A DNA stretch of 64,000 bases, from NCBI GenBank assembly GCA_023897205.1, contig JAHWDD010000004.1, forward strand, positions 5,146,001-5,210,000, written 5' to 3'. The number at the start of each line of letters is the position of its first letter. Position 1 is the first letter of the stretch. Below the pieces are notes generated by a model. It made no database searches. It had not been told where the DNA came from and saw only the letters and a program-made list of their open reading frames with translations. Source of the stretch: Exophiala sp. HKRS030 (lineage: Eukaryota > Ascomycota > Eurotiomycetes > Chaetothyriales > Herpotrichiellaceae). Both the position numbers and the translations under genes were made by a program. This document shows, piece by piece, positions 45,563 to 57,022 of this stretch.

Positions 45563-47185
45563 ATGTCCACTAATGCCACGCCAATCGTCACCCGCGTCCC
45601 AACAGTCGATGGCGCTCCTGACCCGTATGATCACGAGATATCCCTTATAGATGCCACGGCATCTTCAGAGCTAGAAGACCCAAGATCTGCGTCCCCGAGT
45701 CCCAGTTGGAGGCGACTAGCAAGAAAACCGACCAAGTCATCCGTCAAAGATCACCTTGCACGAAGGAAATATGCGAAATGGCAAGAGCATCGCCAGTCTT
45801 CCGAGCCAAGCAGCATCGCTACGGATGAAGATCAATCACTCAAGGCAGCCTCGGGACCAGGCCGAACAACAGATCCTGCCCAGAAAATCCCCAAAACACA
45901 AACCCTTGACTTTGCACGGGGCCATGACACGAGTCGTGGGAGAACGAGTGTAGACAAAAGGCGTGTCCATAACAACGACAACAACTCCATCTATGAGATT
46001 GATGTCCTCTACGAAAACCAGCGGGGCTCCTTCTTCTGCGGAATACCGCTGTACTCCAATTCATCTTTGATGCCTATCGATCCTGCCCCCTGGCTCAACA
46101 AAGATTTTCGTGAATCTGCAGTCAATATTACCAATGCCCAACTTCCTGATCCGAGTTGGGCATGGGCTTGGAAATCCTGGTATGTCGACATGAGCTATGA
46201 CGTTGACGAGGAGGGTTGGCAGTATTCCTTCGCCTTTGCCCGGACCTTTGCCTGGCACGGGACCCATCCGTGGTTTCATAGCTTTGTCCGTCGACGAAGA
46301 TGGCTGAGGAAGAGGATAAAGCAAGTTCGCGAGCCTGGCACAGCAAATTCAGAGTCGATGGGAGCTGCACATCACTTGACAGGAGACTATTTTACGATAC
46401 ATTCCAAACGAAACAGAAGCCCCGTCAGTGCAGTCGATGGTCCCGGTAAAACCGCCAGACCTGCTAGCTACATCAGCTATCCTGATACTCTGGATGTTGA
46501 TGAGCCTCCAGAAGATGTCAATGACATTCCTAGTCTCCTGAAGTCGTTACGTATTGCAACGATCGATCGGGAGAAGATTGATGTCGTAAAGAAGTTTATT
46601 GATTCTGCTGGTGATGAGTTAGCTTACCTCAAAGACCATATTGCCGAGATCATGTCCTTCTTCGTTTTTCAGAATTCAAGGAGGCAGCTACTTACCTATC
46701 TCAAAGAGTCTGCGAACGCCGCCCAGGAGCATCGGGAAAATCATACCAAGGCCGAAAAACCAGAAAGCGAAGCAGAAAGTCGGAGGATTAACAGTCTGCT
46801 TAGCGCCGTGGACGCTGCCAATGCTCAAATCAGTGGACTCGAGTATTGGAGCGACAGAAAAGACGTTCTAAAGACGGTCGATAATGAGAGCGACATTACT
46901 CGGGCAATCGCAACAATCTTTGATGAGCCGGCTCCAGAGCCCAAGCCGGATTTAGAGCCGGTGAAGGAAATCAGAGGTATTTCAGACAACGCCGAGATTA
47001 CCGAGGAAAAGCCTAGTTCACATGCAGTATCTCAAACAGTGCCCCAAGTCTCTGGCGAGAATAGAGCTCATGAAAAGGTGGACAAGGGCAAAGGAAGAGC
47101 ACATGAAAATGAGCATGATCAAGTGGAGGAAAGCTCACCTGTGCGTTTGCAAAGTGATCAAGTTCTGGTGCCTGACGATGATTAG
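45563..47185 (+). CDS. Dysferlin-domain protein (Mug65/Pex23-related)
   Basis: Single exon, 540 residues. An N-terminal disordered, Ser/Arg-rich region precedes the dysferlin domain at about residues 142-255: a first half IYEIDVLYENQRGSFFCG and PWLNKDFRESAVNI, then WAWAWKSWYVDMSYDVDEEG and the closing WLRKRI. This is the DysFN-DysFC pair seen in fungal peroxins (Pex23, Pex30 type) and in meiotically up-regulated Mug65. No transmembrane helix is present, unlike the peroxins, so Mug65-like is the better name. The C-terminal third is acidic and probably coiled. Suggested role in membrane remodelling, peroxisome/ER contact or sporulation; none is shown here. Confidence 0.8.
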   Translation: MSTNATPIVTRVPTVDGAPDPYDHEISLIDATASSELEDPRSASPSPSWRRLARKPTKSSVKDHLARRKYAKWQEHRQSSEPSSIATDEDQSLKAASGPGRTTDPAQKIPKTQTLDFARGHDTSRGRTSVDKRRVHNNDNNSIYEIDVLYENQRGSFFCGIPLYSNSSLMPIDPAPWLNKDFRESAVNITNAQLPDPSWAWAWKSWYVDMSYDVDEEGWQYSFAFARTFAWHGTHPWFHSFVRRRRWLRKRIKQVREPGTANSESMGAAHHLTGDYFTIHSKRNRSPVSAVDGPGKTARPASYISYPDTLDVDEPPEDVNDIPSLLKSLRIATIDREKIDVVKKFIDSAGDELAYLKDHIAEIMSFFVFQNSRRQLLTYLKESANAAQEHRENHTKAEKPESEAESRRINSLLSAVDAANAQISGLEYWSDRKDVLKTVDNESDITRAIATIFDEPAPEPKPDLEPVKEIRGISDNAEITEEKPSSHAVSQTVPQVSGENRAHEKVDKGKGRAHENEHDQVEESSPVRLQSDQVLVPDDD

Positions 47186-47621
47186 GCGTCCTCGGACTGG
47201 CAGTGTATTGTATATTAGCGTCAGCGTTGGTTGGTTGTTAGCACATAATCACATCTTGGGGGGTGAATAAACTATCTTTATCAGGCAACTTTCGACGTAA
47301 TGGGGGTCCCCAAAATACGGGGTAGTACCGGGGAGCGCAATTCGCAATAGTGTAATTTTACTAAAAGCGGTATGGTCTGACACGAACGCGCTCGACACGT
47401 TTCTGACGCGTAAACGCCCTGCCCCCTCGATAATTCAATGGCGGACTTGGCGCATTGGAAGCCAACAAAGTCACAATGTAGTGATAATAGGAACATGACA
47501 TTGTCGATCATCCCCAGCATAACTAAGGCATTACAGATCACTTATACTGTATTGTTCCTCACGCATATTTGGAAAAGCTATCTATCATCAACCGACGGAA
47601 CCCACCTCACGCTCTGCTCCA
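47186..47621. promoter_or_regulatory. Intergenic upstream of the Cdt1-like gene
   Basis: 436 bases between two plus-strand genes; includes AC-rich and GCG motifs near 47385-47400 (ACGCGCTC, GACGCGTA), resembling MCB-like ACGCGT cell-cycle boxes, fitting an S-phase gene. The match is short and unproven. Confidence 0.35.
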
Positions 47622-49116
47622 ATGGCCCCTTCCACTCGAACTCTCCGTGTTACCAAACGGCAAACACCGCTTCAGAGATTCACTAAAGTTTCCAAATTTG
47701 TACAGAACGAGCTTGTTACAAAGCTAGCAGTAATAGAGGCCGACAAAGCTGGGTCGTCTACCAGACTTCCAAAGCAAATTGATCGTGGGACGAAGCGACG
47801 GCGCTCAGAGGAGAACGCCGACCGGGACGCCGAATCTGACGTTCAATCGACATCAATATCGACGAGGAAACGGGTACGAGAAATGATCAAAAGCGAGTCA
47901 GGTATATGTTAACAGGTCTCAGACAAAGATACAATTACCTAGTCCACCTGCGTCACAGCAGGATGAGGAATCGTGCATTGAAATCGACCGCTCTCCTTCC
48001 CTCGAACTTCATCAACTCTCCCTAGATACGAGACCATCAGATGATTTATTATCCTCGCAAGAATTGCCCGAAGCGCTCGTCGACCTGATCTCGCTGCACC
48101 AATCTTTCCTAAGGGCATTTACTGTCCATATCGCACACAATGGAAAAGCCACCCCAGCCGATCTTCCCACAATACTTGGCACAGTCACACGGTTATGGAA
48201 GAGACGGGCGGTGACTCAAGACCATCTCCAGCGAATGTTGAGCTTGTATGAGATTTCGGCCGGAGCCGAGATTACACCTGTTCTGCTGCAACACTCAAAG
48301 GGACCCTTTAAGCTGATTCAAACCGGGTTGGGAGATACTGTTCGGCTCACGATTGAATATAACGAGTGCAATCAACAGGGGACTTCGCACTGCGCCGTTT
48401 TTCAGGAAAGCACACTCCAAAAAGAGTATGAGGCGAAGGTGCGGGCTATTTGGGATCTACAACAGGATAGAAGCAACAGCTTTATATATGAAAATGGTCC
48501 ACAATTCCCGCGACTAGCCTTCGGGATTGGAAACCAAACGCAAACGCGCAGGGAAAAGACTTCGGCAGCAAGGGCTGAAATTCTAGGGCTGTCATCAAGT
48601 GGTGAACGTCGTACTACGAAGGCTCTTGCACAATCCCCGCGAATCGTCGCGACCGAGGCAAAAACACCGCAAGCCCTTAAGGCGCGAACGCTTTCACTTT
48701 TCGACCGAGTCCGGGCGAAACAACTTGCCAATTCAGGAGCGTTGGCTCCGAGCCCAGAAGCAATTCTACGTCGTCGGGCCATCGGCCACATCCATGAAGT
48801 GGTTGAAATCCTCCGGATGAAGCAACAGCAGAAGCAAGGGTCCATGTTCGCATCATCGGTCCATTCAAGTCCAGGAAAGGTCCGGGGCAAAGTCTCATTT
48901 AGCATGAATCAAATGGTGTACCACGTCAAGAGCAGTTTAAGTGTCCCGATTGGAGAGGATGAGATCAGGATGTGTATAAGCATCTTGTCAAAAGATGTGC
49001 CAGGAACTTGGTTGACATTGTATGACATGGGAAATGTCCAGACTATCATCCTTAACGGCCCAGGTATGAGCGGGATTGAAGTTCAGAGGATTCTGTTGGA
49101 AGATTCAAAGGCCTGA
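47622..49116 (+). CDS. Cdt1-like DNA replication licensing factor
   Basis: Loads MCM2-7 at origins in G1. Exons 47622..47873 and 47923..49116 give 481 residues with a 49-base intron (GTACGA...CTCAG) in phase 0, joining KR to TKIQLPSPPASQQ. An alternative donor inside (GTATAT) would break the frame. The N-terminus is basic (MAPSTRTLRVTKRQTPLQRF) and likely binds DNA or carries degron motifs. A central winged-helix domain (ALVDLISLHQSFLRAFTVHI, then LIQTGLGDTVRLTIEYNE) and a C-terminal MCM-binding winged helix (AVEE-like EDEIRMCISILSKDVPGTWL) match fungal Cdt1 proteins. An ACGCG-type element lies upstream. No frame damage. Confidence 0.8.
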
Positions 49117-49384
49117 TGAAAGGAGCCAAGGATTTGGATAGATTTCATTCAATCCCACTGTTTGAGAAAGTCAAAAGAATTCTGCTATAGAGTCCGGCAT
49201 TTACTGATTCGACAATTCGTGACCCCTGTACCCAAAGATTCATAAGTCCTGATTATCATGAGCGTCCACTCCATACGCCAAGACCGGACGGCCCAGGCGT
49301 GCCATACCACATTGCCAATCCACAGTCAACTTGACCACCAAACACACGCTTCGCTAAAAAACCACCGAACAAACAGGAACACTA
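49117..49384. other. Short convergent intergenic gap
   Basis: 268 bases between the 3' ends of the Cdt1-like and P450 genes. Nothing seen. Confidence 0.4.
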
Positions 49385-51120
49385 CTAATTGCCCGCTCTC
49401 CTCGTGAAGACCATATCGATCTGACCCAGACCGAGCGTGAAATGATCTTTCGTCTCCTCCAACAGCCGATGGCCGTCCTCGCCTGGCGCCAGGCTGACAT
49501 CGAAGCGGCGGAGCAATTGCGCGGTCAGAGTGCGGATTTCCAAGTAAGCGAGATTCTTGCCGATGCAACCGTACGGGCCGGTGGAGAATGGGGCGAAGGC
49601 GTCCTTGTGCCGGATCAGGTCGGGCTTGGACGAGAAGCGTTCGGGAATGAATTCCAGTGGGTGTGGAAACACGTCGGGGTCTGGCACAGTCCATAGTCAG
49701 TATGTATGAGCTGGGGTTGCATGTGTGTAAAGTAGGTGATTTCAGGGATCATGGGGGATGGAAAAGGACTTACCGCGCGCAATGGCGTAGCCAGGCATTT
49801 GAATGCAGGTGTTTCCTGGGATGTAGGTGCCAGCAATGTCGATGCCTTCAGCGGGAGCCTTGCGGAAGACACCGCTTGGTACAGGGGGGTGGAGACGAAG
49901 GGATTCGTTGATAGCACCGTTCAAGAGAACCGCGTCTTGGACCTTGGAATGCTCGAAAGCTTGGCCGGGGGGATGAGTGAGTCGAGCTCCTTGCGTAGAC
50001 GGTCTGCGAGGCCTTTCTCGGTGGCGATGTGGTAGAACAAATAAGTCAGAGTGGCAGCGGTGGTGTCGCTGCCCGCGACTATAATGAGGCGCGAATCACC
50101 TTGCAGCATGGGCAGTTGAGCGCGTTGAGAATCACGGTCAGATTTCTGGTAATGTTCGATCAGGGTATGGGTGATGTCTTGGTCTTTGGTCTTGCCCTGC
50201 ATCTTGATTCGGTTGTCGAGTTGCGCAGAACAGTAGTTGATGAATTTCCAATATCCAGCGGCCAAACCAGGAATCGCCGTAATGACACGGAAAGTCCATG
50301 GCGGGAGGCACAGGCCCATTGGATCCATGCCTTCGTTGAGAAGTTTGATAGCCCAGTGGTATTCACCGGATTCAAGCATGTCGAAACTGGCACCAAAACC
50401 CAGATCGCCCATGACATCGAATGAGTACAGGTTGAACCATTTAGACATATCCACTGATTGGCCGGCGGTCTGGTCGAGTTTCTCAATAAGAAGATCATTG
50501 TAACGCTGGATGCGATTTTCGTAACCTCGAAGTGCCTTATCACTAAAGGCGGGACTCCAAATTCGGCGACGTCGGTCGTGCTGGGCACGATCTCGGCAGG
50601 TATGCATACTGATCAAGGGCACATCTTGGCTATACCACTGTGCTTTGGTACACTTGGACTTGTTGCCAGAAATAACCTCGGTAGCATCTGGCTCCGTTAC
50701 AGAGATCTCATTTGGGCCTATTCGTACGAATTTGCCGTACTTCTGATGCAATGCCAAAAGATCGTGGTAACAGTTCATTTTGGCCGCTACGCGAAAGACG
50801 AGGTTGAATCGCGATAGCCGGGCCCAATATGGTCCAGGGATCTTGTTCAACGGATTGAGGAACAGCCTATAAACGACGACGCTGGAATAGAGCCCGAGCA
50901 AGAAGAGCGCGGCATAGCCAGCCGTGGTCTTTGCAGCATCGACGGTAGCAACATTGCCATAGTGTGACTTTGCAACTGTGGTGACTGCACAGGCGAGGAT
51001 CAAAGCCTGAACATAACGAAAGGGATATAAGTGACGTTCACCGATCCGAAAAAAGAAGATATGAGATGCTACGCCAGCCCCTAGTGCTATAAGTGGCGCA
51101 TAAGCCTCGGCGGCAGACAT
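49385..51120 (-). CDS. Cytochrome P450, frame broken once
   Basis: Heme-thiolate monooxygenase. Exons 51120..49774 and 49680..49385 (93-base intron) give 547 residues with one base restored. Two hydrophobic N-terminal segments (FFRIGERHLYPFRYVQALI, YAALFLLGLYSSVVVYRLFL) precede the proline hinge NKIPGPYW. The I-helix is AGSDTTAATLTY, the K-helix ExxR is INESLRLHPPVPSG and the heme loop is FSTGPYGCIGK with the axial cysteine. The frame is lost in the G6 run 49968-49973 between the I-helix and the ExxR. Resembles CYP628-type (tryprostatin hydroxylase-like) fungal P450s by overall feel. There is no cluster partner nearby. Confidence 0.87.
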
Positions 51121-52176
51121 GGTGACAACAAAGTTGAAGTAGAACTTGAGAGGAGAAATGTAGAATAGAGGATGCTGGAAGAGAAGATGGCATCTTGTAT
51201 TTAAGTATAGAGACAGGTATCCTCCAGGCAGCTTGAGGCACGCTCCACAGACAATTGAACCGAGGATTGCTTTGCTAAACTCTGAGTAACGCCCAGTATG
51301 CACGCCGGCACCGACCAAAGCCCCTCGTCATGTCATATTCCGGGACCGATTCAGCGATGGTCTATTGGCTAGCTGCAAAGGGTTATTTGCGACTGTAACG
51401 ATAGCCCCGCGAAGATCGTGAAGCCAAGATGGAAAGCCGGATCGGGGAATCTTGATCGATTGTGGCTAGCGGGTCACCCAGCATCCGGACGCCAAGCCAA
51501 GAACCTTCTCGACCAGGTTGCGGGGTCTCCAGGTCAGTGTCCAAACTTTGAAAGTGTGGGTTTGCTCGAGTCCAAACTGACTCGACGCACTCGACACATT
51601 GTTTCAATGCGGTGACAGCAGGAGGGTAGAAATCCATTCGCCCTTTCGAGATTCGTCTCGCAGTTTGACCATCTCGAAACAGGTTCAGAGAAATCCGCAG
51701 AATTTGTGGTCTACGAGTCGAGGGTGTCGATTCGAACACTGAACCAACTACGTGGGTCACAGAAAAGCGAGTCAGTGTGATCTGCCCCACTTTGATCGGG
51801 CACATCGTGTCGTGAGCGACCGCGACAGCCTGGTCTGGTCTTCAACATGCTCGTGGAAACAAAGATTTGACATCGACCATTGTTGTTGTGGCAATTCGGC
51901 CGTAGGACAGTCTCACTGTGCTTACTCCTGGCAAGGCACTCTATGTGTACTCCAGCACTGCACAATCAAACATCATACACCTGATCACGGGATTTCATCT
52001 GAGTTTGTTTGGATGAGTTTGTGAGGGCTCGCGGAAAGACAACTCGAGGTCCATGTCGAGGCGATTGTCATCCGTGATTCCTCTGGCTCTTTGGAAAAGT
52101 CTCGTGCCTGGAATCGCTTGTCCATCGGCCTATTCTGGCGTTGTCAGTGAGACTACGGGCAGGATGGCCACATGCT
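51121..52176. promoter_or_regulatory. Intergenic upstream of the P450
   Basis: 1 kb between two minus-strand genes. One ATG-started minus-strand stretch (51805..51383, 140 codons) has no recognised domain and low plausibility. Should hold the P450 promoter. Confidence 0.4.
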
Positions 52177-54014
52177 TCATTCTTCACCAAAAATGAGTCG
52201 ACGCAGCACCTTTTCGGCTTCCGTGGGTTGCATATTACCCTTCTCAGGATGTCTAAGGAGCTGACCCATCAAGAACTGGATCTTGCCAGTCTTACCATTT
52301 TCTTTGATGTCGATAACGTGTTTAGGGTACTTCTGCAAGATCTCCAGCGCAATCTTCTCATATTGTACGGTTGACATGGTAACAAAGGTAAGGTTTTCTT
52401 CCTCGATGATTGCTTGGACGCCACGTTGGTCACCGGAGTGTTTAAGCCTCAGTATCTCCTTGGCCGAAGGGTAGGTGATCTTGCCCGCCTCGAGCTTGAA
52501 AATCAACGTTGCGAGTTCTCTCGCAGGTATGTCATCTTGGGACCACGGTTGCTCAGTCTTCGACAACAAGGCTCCAAGCTCGTGCAAGACCCACTTCGAC
52601 ACAGGACTGCCCAGAACAGGGTTGGGAATCCTAGGCAAGCGCATGGTTGCGAGTTCGTCAACGACGTCTTGGAAATACAATAATCTCTCACCATCGTCGA
52701 GTGCAAGCAAAGCTCCCACGTCTGCCGGTGCTACACCATACTCTGAAACTAGCATCGAAGCTAGCTCGTCTGGCAAAGGCGGACGTGAAGCGTAAATGGA
52801 TTGAACAAGATCTGCGTGGATATACAAGGGCGGGATGTCCGGGTCTGGCATATATCGATAGTCAACCTCGCCTTCTTTTCCTCGGAGTCGTCTGGTCTCG
52901 TGCGGTTTCGTGATGGACCACCCACGCGTTTCTGCGTCGATTGATCCACCTTGTAGGATCACAGCGATCTGACGATCTCTTTCAGCCTTGACGGCAGCCT
53001 CGATCCCGGCGAATGTGCTGAGATTTTTGATTTCTGTCCTTTGACCAAGACCGCCCACTCCAGCATAGGAGTGCTTGCCGCCCTCTACTGAACTTCTTCG
53101 ACGGACCGAAACATTGACATCAGCACGTAGCCCACCATCTTCCATGCCAGTTGTTACTGCATCAACAGCATACAGCAGGCTTTGAACCTTGCGGACGTAA
53201 GCAGCGGCGTCAGAAGGAGAGTGTATGTCAGGCAGAGATATAATCTCGACCAGTGCATGCCCGGAGCGGTTAAAGTCTAAGAGAGTTGTCTCGCTATCCA
53301 GCTCTTGAGAACGTGCGGTGTCCTGCTCAAGTTGCACCTGCTTGATTCTGACCCGCACCTCCTTCCGCCCTACTTTGTCGTATTCGGAGTTCAAAGTAAG
53401 CCAGCCGTTCTTCGCAAAGGGTTGATAGTACTGTGTGATCTGATAGCCGGCCGGTTGATCATGGTAGAAGTAATGCTTGCGATCAAAGGTGCTTTTGAGC
53501 TGAATTTCACAATTGAGCGCCAGTGCTGCACGCAGCGCTGGTAAAATGACCGCGTGCTGTAAGACAGGCTGGCTTCCAGGAAGGGCAATATCAAATTGCG
53601 CCAGGGCTGTATTTGGCTCGGATGACAAGGTCGCTGGGGCGGCTATAAAGAATCAGAAGTGTTCCGATGGATGACAGGAGAAAGGAGCTGCTAACGGGAG
53701 AAAAGCTTGCTGGAAGCATTTAGTTGAGCATGAATCTCAATACCAACCGTCAATTCCCAGTCCTCGAGAATGTCGGGGCTCTTGTGCGTTTTCGCATCGG
53801 TACCGAGCCTCGCAGATCTGGCTTGATCCTTCAATTCCTTTCTGAGCGGGGACCGGTTGTCCTGGCGTGGATCATCAAGGGTATGAACGCCTCTTGAGCA
53901 GGTGTTCGTGGCGTTTCGGAGTACGTACGGCTGTGGAAACGTGCAGATGGTTCGCGAGGGAGCAAGTCGAGACAAGACGCATAAGCGAGTCGAAATCAAC
54001 CATCGTGGCAGCAT
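52177..54014 (-). CDS. PET112: Mitochondrial glutamyl-tRNA(Gln) amidotransferase subunit B
   Basis: Subunit of the GatFAB/GatCAB complex that converts Glu-tRNA(Gln) to Gln-tRNA(Gln) in mitochondria. Exons 54014..53696 and 53642..52177 (donor GTTAGC) give an intact 594-residue protein. A mitochondrial presequence (MLPRWLISTRLCVLSRL) leads in. The signature VGIEIHAQLNASSKLFS is followed by PNTALAQFDIALPGSQP, HKHYFYHDQPAGYQITQY-like kinase-fold core residues (KHYFYHDQPAGYQITQYY) and, after that, DFNRSGHALVEIISLPD and YRYMPDPDIPP. The C-terminal YqeY-type tail domain follows (LRRLIFGEE at the end). Gene symbol by family, as in yeast PET112. Confidence 0.93.
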
Positions 54015-54832
54015 AGGCCCCTTTGCGCCCACGGATTCGGGGAGGAGAAGTGTGAAGATGGGAATGAGAGTTTAGGAATGGTGGTCCGCTGTCTATCTCA
54101 AAATAAAATGCACCAAAGTCAACACGATGTGTAACATCACACGTCTGCGTCTGGGTGATCCGCCCTATGCCGCCCCGGCTGCCAGCATGTGCAGCTCTCT
54201 TGACCTGCCGTATTTCGGCGATCAATTAATCCGGTAGCGTCGCAGTGCCGTCGCTCGCGTTCGTTCACTTCGTTTCGCTCGCTTCGTCACGTGTGCGTTT
54301 GTCTTAACGCACAACCGAATTTCCAATAGCAAACCGTGGCGTGGATGCCCAACGCTTGACCACAACTTGCATGCAAATAAGTGAGCCATTCAATATATGC
54401 TATACAGCAACAAATGGACTCATCTTCACCCAATCTCATGCAAGGTTTCCGGCTATAGCACAATAGCTACTATCATTAAGTAAGGGAACCATGTTTCATC
54501 CGCAAGTCTGCTTTTTGAATGGAAGTTGTTTGCAAATTGAGCTCTTGAGACTCGATTTGTGATCGATAAAATCCCCACCAACGGCTTGAGCTCGTGCTTG
54601 ACACAGCCTCGTTGGTCAAGTCTCATTTTTCCAACCTCAATATCAAACACCTTCAAACTTCGCAAAGCCCGTCACGATCGTTTCTATGTTATTTTCAAAC
54701 AATGAAGATCGTTGAGAATGGCCCAGTTTCGCTTATATTCACAACTTCCACGACTCCAACCTCATTGATTTGAGACATTCTGGAGTTACCAGTACGGGAC
54801 AACTCTGGATGTCCTAAAGATTTCTAGGCAAG
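54015..54832. promoter_or_regulatory. Divergent intergenic region
   Basis: Between the starts of GatB (minus) and the hydrolase-phosphatase (plus), so it carries both promoters. A low-complexity TTCG/CTCG patch lies at about 54249-54290, ending in a CACGTG palindrome (E-box core). Confidence 0.5.
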
Positions 54833-56770
54833 ATGGCAGCCACTATTGCAGGTAGCGCGATCCTGGGAGCAGGAGCGTTGTGGTTTGGATATATGTATCT
54901 CCGTCCAAAGCCCAGTGACCACGGAGGACCAGGCGATATCGAAAACGAATATTCTCTGTTGAAGGATCATGCATCATCACGCTCGTACACCACCCCATTT
55001 GTAACCTATCCACATATCCGGACATTCTATCACCCACACCCGCATGCAGAAAAGTTACAAGCCATCGCAGATTTGCCATTGTTGGTATTTGTTCATGGCT
55101 TGGGCGGCTCGTTGCCACAGTTTGCACCCTTGTTAGGTAGCTTGGTCAATGTTGCACCTTGCTTTGGCATAGATTTACCGGGACATGGTGGTTCTGAGTT
55201 TGAGCCCACAAACTACGATGCCTACAAGATCGAGGCATTCGTTGCGCTGTGGCAAGCAGCCATCAACGAAATCTGCGTCCAGTATGGTCACAAAAAGATC
55301 GTACTTGTTGGCCACAGTATGGGCTGCTCAATTTCAGCGCTTCTAGCAACCACGGAATCATCTTCGTACCCTATCATTGGGTTAGTGGACCTTTGTCCAA
55401 AAGCCACACCACCAAGCAAATCTGAAACCAATGCAGCTCGGCGTTTTCTGCGACTTCCAGACACCATCCTGGACCTTCTGAGAGCTGTAGACCGAAGAGG
55501 CGGTGTCAACTCAAAGAGCGTCAAACGAATGGCCGGAGAACATGCTGGATTAGATCTGAGGCGACTGCAACTAGGCTTCAACAGACGCTACAGGACTCCA
55601 GTATGGAAGCGCTCCGCACTAGGCTGCCTTCCCGTTTATGATGTGAACGGACGGCCCAGTGGCGGGCTACCTGGTGAAGAGACTTGGTCCAAGATTCGAG
55701 TGCCATTGCTTATTATTGCTGGAGAGTCCGACACCGTTACCAAGCCAGCTGAAGTAAAGAAAATCTTGTCCTTTTTGCAGCAAACCGGAGAGACAATTGC
55801 CCAGCCATCCTCAAGCCCAATCATACCAGTGGCAAATCAAGACCAAGCTGGAAAAGAGAGCGCCGATCCTGCGACAGCAAACACCGACGACACCAATGCA
55901 AGCATCAATAGCTCGAACCCTTTGCACAATATCTCAGAAGAATCTTCTACAGATGACACTTCTGATCGTACTCCATCGCGTCCGAGTCCCCTGGCAGACG
56001 ACAGGAAGTTTGGCACTCTACCCTCCACACAAGAGGTGTCCAGCGTCAACTCCACTATCGTCAAGACCGCCATCCTACCATCACCGGCAGCACACGCCCT
56101 CATGTACGACCATTCGACATACCGCACTGTGGCCGGTCTGATCGAGGATTTCCTGGCACGCTATGTCTCTCCACAACTTTCACTGGGCTGGCAACTCCAG
56201 CAATTAACCACCTCAGGCAAGTGGGACGTCAAGAACCTGGAAAAGTGGAAGAGGGTCATGCCTGTCTCGCACGCGATCGGGCCCAATGGCATTTTCCGCG
56301 CCTTGAAGACCCTGCGAGAGCAGGACGAAGAACATACACCGTCCGTCTTCATTTCGAAGTGGGCAGATCAAATCTTCGCTGTAGTGGACATTTCCCACGA
56401 CAGCCCCGTCTACGACACCAAGGCGCTAGAGCGAGGTGGGATCGAGTATCACAAGTTTCCGACCGTGTCGAAGGTGCCTCCCACCCCAGTCGAGGTAGCT
56501 GATTTCATTGCGCTTGTTGATCGTCTGCGGGGCGAAAAGGGCCATGAAGGAAAGGCAATTGGCGTGCATTGCCATTACGGGTATAATAGAACAGGGTTTT
56601 TCATAGCGTGTTATTTGATTGAGAGGATGAATTATCGACCGCAGGACGCGGTGGATGAGTTTGCACGGGCGAAACCGCCTGGGATACGGCACGAGCACTT
56701 TTTGGATACATTGTTTATGCGATATCATGTCGGGTTGCAGAAAGCACCTACATTTCGCGGAGAATCATAA
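54833..56770 (+). CDS. Alpha/beta-hydrolase fused to a dual-specificity phosphatase domain
   Basis: Single intact exon, 645 residues. Residues 1-20 are a hydrophobic anchor (IAGSAILGAGALWFGYMY). The hydrolase domain has HGLGGSLPQF, the nucleophile S162 in GHSMGCS, GESDTVTKPAE near residue 300 and a possible catalytic His near 425. A Ser/Asp-rich linker (about 320-410) is predicted disordered. The C-terminal ~180 residues are a dual-specificity phosphatase: VDISHDSPVYD and the P-loop HCHYGYNRTG with C580 and R586 (HCx5R). Both catalytic centres look complete. This is a two-enzyme fusion; substrates of each are unknown. Similar fused proteins occur in other filamentous fungi. Confidence 0.88.
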   Translation: MAATIAGSAILGAGALWFGYMYLRPKPSDHGGPGDIENEYSLLKDHASSRSYTTPFVTYPHIRTFYHPHPHAEKLQAIADLPLLVFVHGLGGSLPQFAPLLGSLVNVAPCFGIDLPGHGGSEFEPTNYDAYKIEAFVALWQAAINEICVQYGHKKIVLVGHSMGCSISALLATTESSSYPIIGLVDLCPKATPPSKSETNAARRFLRLPDTILDLLRAVDRRGGVNSKSVKRMAGEHAGLDLRRLQLGFNRRYRTPVWKRSALGCLPVYDVNGRPSGGLPGEETWSKIRVPLLIIAGESDTVTKPAEVKKILSFLQQTGETIAQPSSSPIIPVANQDQAGKESADPATANTDDTNASINSSNPLHNISEESSTDDTSDRTPSRPSPLADDRKFGTLPSTQEVSSVNSTIVKTAILPSPAAHALMYDHSTYRTVAGLIEDFLARYVSPQLSLGWQLQQLTTSGKWDVKNLEKWKRVMPVSHAIGPNGIFRALKTLREQDEEHTPSVFISKWADQIFAVVDISHDSPVYDTKALERGGIEYHKFPTVSKVPPTPVEVADFIALVDRLRGEKGHEGKAIGVHCHYGYNRTGFFIACYLIERMNYRPQDAVDEFARAKPPGIRHEHFLDTLFMRYHVGLQKAPTFRGES

Positions 56771-57022
56771 TAGACCGGCATGCTTCATATGATGGCGTGA
56801 GTAGAGGGAGCCTGTGAGGCTTCTGACACCCTGAATTGATGCTATGAAAGGATGTACGTGAGCCTTCCCGGGCTAAATGCTCTGTCCATCGTCGGCACAT
56901 AATATATCGTACCTGGATCGACTCTTGCGAGCACCAAAAAACCCATAGACATGATCATATCCTGATCGATATCCACATCCCACCACCATATCTTTACTCA
57001 TGACTCTTGTATCTCATTTGCT

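Noticed and set aside
47874..47922. Frame loss in the Cdt1-like gene after the KRVREMIKSESG stretch
   Set aside because: A phase-0 intron with donor GTACGA and acceptor CTCAG joins the two halves without adding a base.
51383..51805. Separate small gene upstream of the P450
   Set aside because: 140 codons, no domain, no supporting splice sites; likely chance.
54241..54310. tRNA or other small RNA in the TTCG-rich patch
   Set aside because: No paired arms or box A/B promoter could be made out; the patch is low-complexity sequence.
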